Source: Mesorhizobium sp. YC-39 (GTDB lineage: Bacteria; Pseudomonadota; Alphaproteobacteria; Rhizobiales; Rhizobiaceae). From it: a stretch of 64,000 nucleotides of DNA. Below the pieces are notes generated by a model. That model had not been told where the DNA came from. It searched no databases and saw only the letters and a list, made by a program, of their open reading frames with translations. Location of the stretch: the NCBI RefSeq assembly GCF_025753795.1, contig NZ_JAOWPS010000005.1, forward strand, positions 558,001-622,000, in the 5' to 3' direction. Numbering within the stretch: position 1 is the stretch's first letter; each line of letters starts with the position of its first letter. Made by a program: the position numbers and the translations under genes. Shown piece by piece: positions 8,882 through 16,073 of this stretch.

Positions 8882-10642
8882 TCAAGTCACAAAGAACGAG
8901 CCCGACGTAAGCGCGAGATGCGGGGAAAGGGTGGCGAACTGTATCTGAGATGCATCGCCGGTGCCGTCGCTGTCGTAAGAAAGCGCCCCGGTTGAACTGT
9001 TATAGATGATATGGTCGGAACTGTCGTGCGCGGCCGCACCCGCAAAGAAAGCGTCGGATGTGAGCGCGCCTGCGTTCAGCCCGGCAAAGATGGCGTGGTC
9101 GAGGTGGATCTTGTTCTGGGCCGGGTTGAAGTCGGTAATCCTGTCGACATTGCCATTGCCAAGGGCGGTGTTGAAAACGAAGGTGTCGTTGCCGCCAAGG
9201 CCGGTCAACTTGTCGGCGCCGCCGCCGCCATTGATGACGTTGTTACCGGCATTCCCTATGATGCTCTGGGCTAACTCGTTGCCGGTCAGGTTGATTGCCG
9301 TGGTGCCGGCATCCTTCGTGGTGCCAAGGACTTCGATCGACGAGCCTGCCTCAAGCGCATAGCTCACGGAGGTCCAAATCCTGTCCTGGCCTTGGCCAGC
9401 GGACTCGATCACCCTGTCGCCGGCATGGTCGACATAGTAATCGTCATTGCCGCCAAGGCCGCTCATCTTGTCGGCACCGCCGCCGCCGTTGATGATGTTG
9501 TCGCCGGCATTGCCCTGGATGGTTTGTGCCAACTCGTTGCCGGTCAGGTTGATTGCCGTGGTGCCGGCATCATTCGTGGTGCCAAGGACCTCAATCGACG
9601 AGCCGGCCGAGAGCGCATAGCTCACGGAGGCCCACACCCTGTCCTGGCCTTGGTCAGCAGACTCGACCACCTTGTCGGCGACGTGTTCGACATAATATTC
9701 GTCGTTGCCGCCATAGCCGATCATCGTGTGACCGCCGGCTCCATGGAACACGTCGGCTCCGCTGGTGCCATGCAAAATATCATTGGCAGAAGGGGTAGTG
9801 GGTGTAGTGGGGACGGTCGGCGTAGTGGGAGCGGCCGGCTCGGTGGGGGCAGTCGGCGTGGTAGGGGCAGCCGGCTCGGTGGGGGCAGTCGGCTCGGTGG
9901 GGGAACTCAAATTGTGTTCCCGGAAGAAAGCTTGCAGCGTTGGAGAGTTCTCAAGCGCGGTATCGCCATTCTGCGAACCCCAGGCATAGGCGAAGTCGAA
10001 GGCCGGATCGGGAACCAGCTTTTCCCAGTGGTCGATCATGGTCTGCAGCTGGTCCGTCGTGGGCATGACATACGACCCGCCCGTATTGGTCGTCCAGCCG
10101 CCGCCGCCGAAGGTCTGATAGACCGGAACGATCTGGCTGATCGGGATGCCCGATTCCACCGCGGCAGCCACGGATCTGTCGATCATGTCGTAGTCGACGG
10201 TGCTTGAGCTCGTGCGCACCGGATAGGGGTCTATGCCGAACAGATCGATATGCGTGTTGGCATAGTTGTAGGTGTTGGAATAATCCGGGTTTGCGGCCGA
10301 GCCCATGTCCATCAGGGTGATGAAGGTTTTGGCGCCCGGCACATGGGAATGGATATAGTCGGATTCCGCTCTCAGATCGGCAGCGTCCACCTGGGTATGG
10401 TACTTGCCGGTTGGATCCGGCTCATCGACGAGAAAAAACCCATACAGCTTCTCATTGCCGATGAAGGGGGTGACTTTGTCGATGAAGGACTGGGTTACCC
10501 CTTCGCCCTCGTTGAGCCAGACCAGGCCTTTCGAGCCTTCCGGCAATTCGTTGAGCTGCTCGACGGTTTGAACATCAACCAGGTTAAAGCCGGCGGTTGC
10601 AACCGCGCTGGCAGATCCGCCAGCTGCAAAGTGGAGAGCCAT
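8882..10642 (-). CDS. RTX (hemolysin-type calcium-binding) protein with glycosidase-like N-terminal domain
   Basis: Three parts are visible in 586 residues. Residues 1-243 look like a TIM-barrel glycosidase fold: FFLVDEPDPTG (candidate acid/base Glu74), then DLFGIDPYP near 133-141 and VYQTFGGGGW near 174-183. Residues 247-285 are a Pro/Thr/Ala/Glu linker. From about 286 there are RTX modules (INGGGGADKMSGLGGND) with two 86-residue direct repeats, ending in a serralysin-type C-terminal block (DRITDFNPAQNKI) and a hydrophobic SGSFFVT tail, the usual type I secretion signal. There is no Sec signal peptide. The ATG follows AAGGA. Type I export through the PrsD/PrsE-like pair at 32745-35866 is likely; a role in cutting or binding the exopolysaccharide is inference. 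Confidence 0.85.
   Translation of the reverse strand: MALHFAAGGSASAVATAGFNLVDVQTVEQLNELPEGSKGLVWLNEGEGVTQSFIDKVTPFIGNEKLYGFFLVDEPDPTGKYHTQVDAADLRAESDYIHSHVPGAKTFITLMDMGSAANPDYSNTYNYANTHIDLFGIDPYPVRTSSSTVDYDMIDRSVAAAVESGIPISQIVPVYQTFGGGGWTTNTGGSYVMPTTDQLQTMIDHWEKLVPDPAFDFAYAWGSQNGDTALENSPTLQAFFREHNLSSPTEPTAPTEPAAPTTPTAPTEPAAPTTPTVPTTPTTPSANDILHGTSGADVFHGAGGHTMIGYGGNDEYYVEHVADKVVESADQGQDRVWASVSYALSAGSSIEVLGTTNDAGTTAINLTGNELAQTIQGNAGDNIINGGGGADKMSGLGGNDDYYVDHAGDRVIESAGQGQDRIWTSVSYALEAGSSIEVLGTTKDAGTTAINLTGNELAQSIIGNAGNNVINGGGGADKLTGLGGNDTFVFNTALGNGNVDRITDFNPAQNKIHLDHAIFAGLNAGALTSDAFFAGAAAHDSSDHIIYNSSTGALSYDSDGTGDASQIQFATLSPHLALTSGSFFVT
9197..9712 (-). repeat. Two tandem 258-base repeats inside the RTX gene
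   Basis: Residues 311-396 and 397-482 of the RTX protein are near-identical 86-residue units, and the DNA is also closely conserved; for example the block beginning GGTCAGGTTGATTGCCG recurs 258 bases away. A third, diverged copy of the glycine-rich start follows at residue 483. Such close DNA identity suggests recent duplication or ongoing gene conversion. Confidence 0.85.
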
Positions 10643-11580
10643 CTACAATCCTTTTTCTCATTCGATAGCGCCCCGCAGCTGCCTGCCTACTAGAGGACGT
10701 ATATTAGCGACAAATCACATACCGACACCCCTTGATAGAATCGTTGATCGTCGGCAGGATTTCCGAACGTTTCAAGGTCGTTGTCTTGGTAATACAAAAA
10801 TTCATTAAAAGGAGATGCCTTCTTTTGCGGGTAAAAACTCTTAAACTTCACTTTATTAAACCATGTTTTTTCGCATATATACTTTATTAGCGCCAACCGG
10901 TTTTGCCACTTATGTTTAGTTAATTTCTTTCTGACGGATTCATTGTTAGTGTTTCACGAAATCTGTCAGGCTTCCGGTAAGGTTGGCAGAGGTTTAAAGC
11001 AGGATGTGAACCAGATTGCAGCCTCACCATCGCGACTGAATTTGTTGTGGACATAGATGGCAGGCGCTCGTTCCGCTCGGTCTCAGCCAAGGTTACCGAC
11101 GCCGCATAGGTTCAGCCAGCGAATCAAGATTTCGATCCACGACCGGGAGCGTGACCAAAGACACGCCCCCAAACCAGATTTGAGCGAATGCCGGGGCACC
11201 GGCGGCGGTATGGTTGTCGAAGCGCGGTTTCGAACGCTCTCACCAGCGGAACCGCTTGAGAAATGGTCCTCTCATGCGTCGCCACGCGCGACAAAATATG
11301 CGTTGCGAAGACCAGCCGCACGGTTGTTGCAAGCGCGTCAGGCGGTGAGTTTCCCGGCTCGACCAGTTGATCCACGCCAAGGCTTACCGAAGTGTGATGC
11401 CGCCGCGCGATCCAAACCCCATTTGCCTCATCTAAACAGACGAGGACAGTAGGCCAGCCTGCCCCTACCGTGACCTTGGCGACATATGCGCACAGATGGC
11501 GAAACCAAGAGCATGAAAGCAGAATTGAAAGCCGGCCACTGCCCGCCATTAGGGTATGGCGCAGGGTCAGGAGAGGCAGG
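10643..11580. other. 938-base intergenic region with AT-rich segment, no gene supported
   Basis: No convincing gene. About 10690-10960 is clearly AT-richer than the flanks, with runs such as CATATATACTTTATTAG, and probably carries the promoter of the minus-strand RTX gene. An imperfect inverted repeat lies at 10931-10969. From 11050 to 11560 base composition returns to normal and overlapping open frames exist on both strands, but none has a recognisable domain or ribosome-binding site. The stretch just before 11581 carries the GAGAGGCAGG that starts polysaccharide cluster I. Confidence 0.6.
10931..10969. promoter_or_regulatory. Imperfect inverted repeat upstream of the RTX gene
   Basis: Arms CTGACGGATT and AATCTGTCAG pair at nine of ten positions across a 19-base spacer, in the AT-rich DNA about 290 bases upstream of the RTX start. 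It could be an operator or simply a hairpin; no regulator can be assigned. Confidence 0.3.
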
Positions 11581-12807
11581 ATGAATCCGCATCTCGTATG
11601 TGTGGGGGGCGAGGATCACGCCCTGAGAATCCCGTTCCTGATGTCGCTGCGCGAAAAGGGTTTTCGGGTCACTGCGGTCTCGAGCGGCAGTGACGCTGCG
11701 TTTTCGCGGCATGGTATTCCGCACCGCCAGTACGGCTTCGACCGATTCTCCAGTGGCACGGGTCAATGGGGCACTGTCAGAACGATCAGAAAATTGATGT
11801 CGGAACTCCAGCCGGACGTTGTCCAAAGCTTCGACACCAAGCCAAACCTGCTGACGCCGCTTGCGGTGCGCGGACGGTTTCCAGTCATCCGCACGATCAA
11901 TGGCCTGGGCTGGACATTCTCATCGCTGGAACCGCGGGCTCTGGCTCTGCGTCCAGTTTTTTGCGGATTGCAATGGCTTGTCTCCTTCTGGACTGCTGCG
12001 ACGGTGTTCCAAAATCGGGACGACCAGGCCTTCTTTGAGCGCTACAGGTTAATCCGACGCGGCAGCGGTCGGCTGATCCGCAGTTCAGGAATCGATGTCG
12101 ATGCGTTCGCCATGGCAAGGCATCTTGCCCCGTCGGCCATGAGAATGCGTGAAGAGCTCGGGCTCGACCAGTCCGCCGAAGTCGTCATTTTTGTCGGTCG
12201 GCTGACCCGCCAGAAGGGTATCCCAACACTTCTCAAAGCACTTCCACGCATCCTGTCCAAAAGGCCTAATGCGCGTTTCGTGCTTGTCGGTCCATGGGAA
12301 TCCGAAGGCCCATTTGCAGTCGATAAGGCAGACATCGATCGATATGCCCCCCATGTCATCACCTTGGGTCCGCGACGCGATGTTCCAGCCCTCCTTGGCA
12401 TGGCCGATCTGTTCGCCTTTCCCACGGAATATCGCGAGGGGATCCCGCGCGTCCTGCTGGAGGCAGGACTGGCAGGGTTGCCCATCGTCGCCTCACGGAT
12501 GCCGGGCTGCAACGACGTGGTTGAAGACGGATGGAACGGCTACCTCGTCCCGCCTCATGATGCCGATGAACTGGCGTCTCGAATAATAGACGTCCTCTCC
12601 GACCGCGATGGCGGAAAGCTCATGGGCGGCCGTTCCGTCGAACTTGTCCGGGAGCAGTTCTCGCTGCCCTGGGTCGTGGACCAGTATTGCGATCTGTACA
12701 AGAAAGTCCTTAGCGCCAATTCCCAAAGCGTTCTCGCTCGACCTGTGTCCCCGATCTTGCTCGAAGAGGACGCCGCAGAGCCCGAAATGGGAGGGGTGCG
12801 CCGATGA
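11581..12807 (+). CDS. Glycosyltransferase family 4, exopolysaccharide cluster I
   Basis: GT-B transferase of 408 residues. The start MNPHLVCVGGEDHALRIPFL at 11581 is chosen over the upstream extension of the frame because AGGAGAGGCAGG precedes it directly and the family begins here. An N-terminal acceptor half resembles PglA/WbpL-associated transferases (DVVQSFDTKPNLLTPLA), and the C-terminal half has VIFVGRLTRQKGIPTLLKAL and FAFPTEYREGIPRVLLEAGL, the EGIPxVLLE form of the GT4 donor motif. It likely adds one of the first sugars after the priming residue on a lipid carrier at the cytoplasmic face of the inner membrane. Its stop overlaps the next start by four bases. Sugar specificity is unknown. 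Confidence 0.88.
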   Translation: MNPHLVCVGGEDHALRIPFLMSLREKGFRVTAVSSGSDAAFSRHGIPHRQYGFDRFSSGTGQWGTVRTIRKLMSELQPDVVQSFDTKPNLLTPLAVRGRFPVIRTINGLGWTFSSLEPRALALRPVFCGLQWLVSFWTAATVFQNRDDQAFFERYRLIRRGSGRLIRSSGIDVDAFAMARHLAPSAMRMREELGLDQSAEVVIFVGRLTRQKGIPTLLKALPRILSKRPNARFVLVGPWESEGPFAVDKADIDRYAPHVITLGPRRDVPALLGMADLFAFPTEYREGIPRVLLEAGLAGLPIVASRMPGCNDVVEDGWNGYLVPPHDADELASRIIDVLSDRDGGKLMGGRSVELVREQFSLPWVVDQYCDLYKKVLSANSQSVLARPVSPILLEEDAAEPEMGGVRR

Positions 12808-14069
12808 TCCGGGACGCGTTGCTGGCTGGCGGCGTTGCGATGGCCTATGCCGCGCAGCTCAGCATTCCAGGAATGCCTTTCGGATATACCGAATTGTTGC
12901 TGTCGCTTTGGATCATGCTCTCGCTCGGGCGCGTGCTCCTCGGTGGTCATCTGGAGGTCACGCCGGCCCTGTACCGTCTTGCGATCTTCTGGGTGATCAT
13001 AGCATTTGCCATGGGGGTCGGCCTCATTGTCGGCATGATGACCTCGGTTGTATATCTGGCGGCACCGGTCCACGACATAACAGCCTACCTGCTGTTGGTC
13101 TGCGTCACCTGCCTCTCCGCAGCCGAGCCTGACGCCGAACTACATTTGCGTCGCGCCGCCTGGTGGGTGATCGTGATCGCGAATGCGTGCTTTGTCTTTC
13201 AGCTGGCGCTCGGGTGGGGGGTTATCCACCAACCCGGTGTCGACCCATGGTTCTGGGATCGCTTCACCGGCTGGTCTGAAAATCCGAACCAACTGGCGCT
13301 CTATTGCGCACTCTTTGGTCCGCTGGCCTTGTATCTTGCAACGACCACCCGCAATCCGTGGGCGAGGCTATTTGGGTTCAGCAGCGTTGGCCTGATCTTC
13401 CTTGTCGGGAAGCTGACAAAGAGCGATACCTTTCTTCTCACAAGCATCCTTACCCTCCTGATATTTGTGGGGCTGCGTATTCGGACATGGTTCACGTCCG
13501 GCGACAGAGTTACCGTTTTCCGCCAAGTGACCCTCCTGTTGATGGTCGGCTTTCTTCCCCTGGCGATGTCGATGGCGCCCTACGTCGTCAAGGAGTTTGG
13601 CAATGTCGAAGATATAGCCAAAGGCCTCAGCCGAGGTGGGGGCGGCGAGGAGACAACGGAGACTGCTGAACTTCGCTTCGCCCTCTGGACTAATGCATTG
13701 CACAAGGGCTTGGGGTCAGCGTCGCTGGGCCTTGGTCCTGGCCCACATGTGGATCGATCCATCGTCTATAGACAGTTTGAGGACCTGCCTTTCGAGGCCC
13801 ACAACACCTATCTCGATACGTATACCCAAGGTGGTTTGATTGCGGTCCTGGCCCTGCTCTGGATCCTGGGATCAGCCACCCTGGCCGCTTGGCGTGCGAA
13901 GCTCGACGCCCTGCTAGCGTTGATGCTGTCGATCCTCTTTTACGGGTTTCCGCACCTGATCATCCGCCATCCGATCGTGTGGTTTGCGGTGACGCTGTGC
14001 CTTGTCGCCGGAACGCCGCAAGCTGTTTCGGCGACCTATAACAAAAAACTTTCCAGTAAATTGGGGTAA
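12804..14069 (+). CDS. O-antigen ligase/Wzy-like polysaccharide polymerase
   Basis: A 421-residue polytopic membrane protein with about ten to twelve hydrophobic segments. The pattern fits the Wzy/O-antigen ligase (PF04932-type) family: helices first, then the landmark WSENPNQLALYCALFGPLAL near residue 160-180, then a long periplasmic loop (about 255-340) containing GLGPGPHVD and EAHNTYLDTYTQGG. In family members the basic and His residues of this loop bind the lipid-linked glycan. In a cluster with a flippase and a chain-length regulator it most likely polymerises repeat units in the periplasm; the ligase alternative is less likely without a neighbouring lipid A pathway. It overlaps the preceding gene (ATGA) and ends five bases before the next. 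Confidence 0.83.
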   Translation: MIRDALLAGGVAMAYAAQLSIPGMPFGYTELLLSLWIMLSLGRVLLGGHLEVTPALYRLAIFWVIIAFAMGVGLIVGMMTSVVYLAAPVHDITAYLLLVCVTCLSAAEPDAELHLRRAAWWVIVIANACFVFQLALGWGVIHQPGVDPWFWDRFTGWSENPNQLALYCALFGPLALYLATTTRNPWARLFGFSSVGLIFLVGKLTKSDTFLLTSILTLLIFVGLRIRTWFTSGDRVTVFRQVTLLLMVGFLPLAMSMAPYVVKEFGNVEDIAKGLSRGGGGEETTETAELRFALWTNALHKGLGSASLGLGPGPHVDRSIVYRQFEDLPFEAHNTYLDTYTQGGLIAVLALLWILGSATLAAWRAKLDALLALMLSILFYGFPHLIIRHPIVWFAVTLCLVAGTPQAVSATYNKKLSSKLG

Positions 14070-14074
14070 CGGGG

Positions 14075-16072
14075 ATGTGTGGGATTGCCGGAATTCTTCT
14101 TGCACCTAATGCAACCAGTGCGAAGCCACTGAGGGCAATAGTGCAGATGACAACGGCGCTGCGTCATCGCGGGCCCGATGGCGAAGGCTTCTGGACAGAT
14201 CGTGAAGCCGGCATTGCCTTCGGACACAGGCGCTTGGCCATCGTCGACCTATCGGAGGCGGGACACCAGCCGATGCATTCGGACGGTGACCGGTACGTCA
14301 TCACCTTTAATGGCGAGATATACAATTTCCACGATTTGCGCCACGAACTTGAAGGCGAGGGCCATCGTTTCCGCGGCACCAGCGATACCGAAGTCATGCT
14401 GTGCGCGATCGAGAATTGGGGGCTCGATAGCGCACTCAAGCGCTTTGCCGGGATGTTCGCGTTTGGATTGTGGGACAGGAAGACGAGGACCCTTCATATC
14501 GCCCGCGACCGAATGGGCAAAAAGCCGCTCTACGTTGCCTCAACACGCGATGCACTGGTTTTTGCCTCCGAACTAAAGGCTATCAACCGTTTTCCAGATT
14601 TCCGTCAGGAGCTCGATCTCGATGCGGCGGCGGCGATGCTGTCGAGGGGGTGGGTACCGGATAGCAGTTGCATCTGGCAGGGCGTCTTTAAGCTGCCTCC
14701 CGGCTCGGTTCTGTCCCTGACAGCTGCAGATTTTGCTAGCGCACGCAGTGCCAAGTCCCTTTCGGACCGCATCCGACAATGGTGGTCGCTGGCCGAGGTT
14801 GCCGAGAAAGGTCGGCAGGAACCAATCGCCGGCACCGACGAAGAGCTGACAAATGAACTCGACAAGCTGCTGAGACTTGCCGTCCGGCAACGCATGGTTG
14901 CCGATGTGCCGCTGGGCGGCTTTCTATCCGGCGGCGTCGACAGCTCGGCTGTTGTGGCCCTGATGCAGGCTCAATCCACAAAGCCTGTGCGCACGTTCAC
15001 GATCGCATTTGGAGAAGGCGGGTTCGATGAGGCGCCCCACGCCGCCGAGGTCGCCCGGCATCTGGGCACCGACCATACGGAACTTCACCTTTCGCCTGCC
15101 TCCGCCCGCGACATCATTCCAGAACTGCCACAGACCTGGGACGAGCCGTTCGCCGACGAATCGCAGATACCAACTCTGCTCGTGGCGCGGCTGGCTCGCC
15201 AGCACGTTGCGGTGGCTCTGTCAGGCGACGGTGGCGACGAATGCTTTGCCGGTTACGCTCGCCACCTCATGGCGGCCCGAGTGAAACGGCAGCATGGACT
15301 GCCGTTGCCGATGCGCCAGACGCTTGCGACAGGTATTGGATTGCTCGCTCGTGCAGCCCGTCACGATCTTGTCAGCAAGCTGCCCCTTTCGGCTCATGCC
15401 CGGCATGCGCTGCGGAGCGATCGGCTGGATCGCCTGGCTCGGCTACTTGCTGCCGCCGATGAGGATGAACTCTATCAACGGCTGATGGGATCATCGACCG
15501 AAAACCTCACGCACCACAGACCCCCCATTTCGATCAATGGCACACCTCCGCTTGATGGCCTGCTGTCGCGTCTCCTGTACGACGACATGGTCGGCTATTT
15601 GCCCGGCGACATACTGGTAAAGCTGGACCGCGCCAGCATGGCCAACAGCCTTGAGGGACGATGCCCGCTTCTCGACCATCGGGTCGTTGAGTTCGCCTGG
15701 CGTCTGCCGGCGGACGCGATGGTGCGCCACGGCAGAGGCAAGTGGATCCTTCGTCAGTTGCTGCATCGCTATGTTCCGGAGCGGCTGATCGACCGACCAA
15801 AGCATGGCTTCGACGTTCCGATAGCTGTGTGGCTGAGAGGGCCGCTGCGCATCTGGGCCGGCGATCTTATCGCCGATATGCGCCTCTCCGGCGACGGGAT
15901 CTTCGACTTCACAAAGGTCGAGACGTGCTGGCGAGACCACATCGACGGCAGGCAGGATCATTCTCGTGATTTGTGGGCGGCGTTGATGTTCCAGGCATGG
16001 CGCAACGAGGCCACTCGCCCGTCGGCGCCTGCAAAGGATCTTTCCCGCATTTTCGAACTGGCAGGAGTGTAA
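14075..16072 (+). CDS. Glutamine-dependent asparagine synthase-like amidotransferase, polysaccharide cluster I
   Basis: AsnB-family enzyme of 665 residues: an N-terminal class II glutaminase domain with Cys2 as nucleophile (MCGIAGILL), followed by an ATP pyrophosphatase domain with PP-loop FLSGGVDSSAVVALM near residue 285. Family enzymes release ammonia from glutamine and use it to amidate an adenylated carboxylate. In O-antigen and exopolysaccharide clusters related proteins (for example WbpS) convert uronic acids to uronamides. The cluster context, with a GT4 and a polymerase upstream and a chain-length protein downstream, makes that role likelier here than free asparagine synthesis. Both catalytic domains look intact. 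A second, distinct AsnB-like gene lies at 38934-40958. Confidence 0.88.
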   Translation: MCGIAGILLAPNATSAKPLRAIVQMTTALRHRGPDGEGFWTDREAGIAFGHRRLAIVDLSEAGHQPMHSDGDRYVITFNGEIYNFHDLRHELEGEGHRFRGTSDTEVMLCAIENWGLDSALKRFAGMFAFGLWDRKTRTLHIARDRMGKKPLYVASTRDALVFASELKAINRFPDFRQELDLDAAAAMLSRGWVPDSSCIWQGVFKLPPGSVLSLTAADFASARSAKSLSDRIRQWWSLAEVAEKGRQEPIAGTDEELTNELDKLLRLAVRQRMVADVPLGGFLSGGVDSSAVVALMQAQSTKPVRTFTIAFGEGGFDEAPHAAEVARHLGTDHTELHLSPASARDIIPELPQTWDEPFADESQIPTLLVARLARQHVAVALSGDGGDECFAGYARHLMAARVKRQHGLPLPMRQTLATGIGLLARAARHDLVSKLPLSAHARHALRSDRLDRLARLLAAADEDELYQRLMGSSTENLTHHRPPISINGTPPLDGLLSRLLYDDMVGYLPGDILVKLDRASMANSLEGRCPLLDHRVVEFAWRLPADAMVRHGRGKWILRQLLHRYVPERLIDRPKHGFDVPIAVWLRGPLRIWAGDLIADMRLSGDGIFDFTKVETCWRDHIDGRQDHSRDLWAALMFQAWRNEATRPSAPAKDLSRIFELAGV

Positions 16073-16073
16073 G

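Noticed and set aside
10690..10896. 68-codon minus-strand open frame in AT-rich DNA
   Set aside because: It begins at TTG, has no ribosome-binding site and no recognisable pattern; the bias of its amino acids just reflects AT-rich sequence.
11057..11549. Overlapping 131- and 141-codon frames on opposite strands
   Set aside because: Neither has a known domain or a good start; they look like chance frames in GC-rich intergenic DNA. A decayed gene is possible but not supported.
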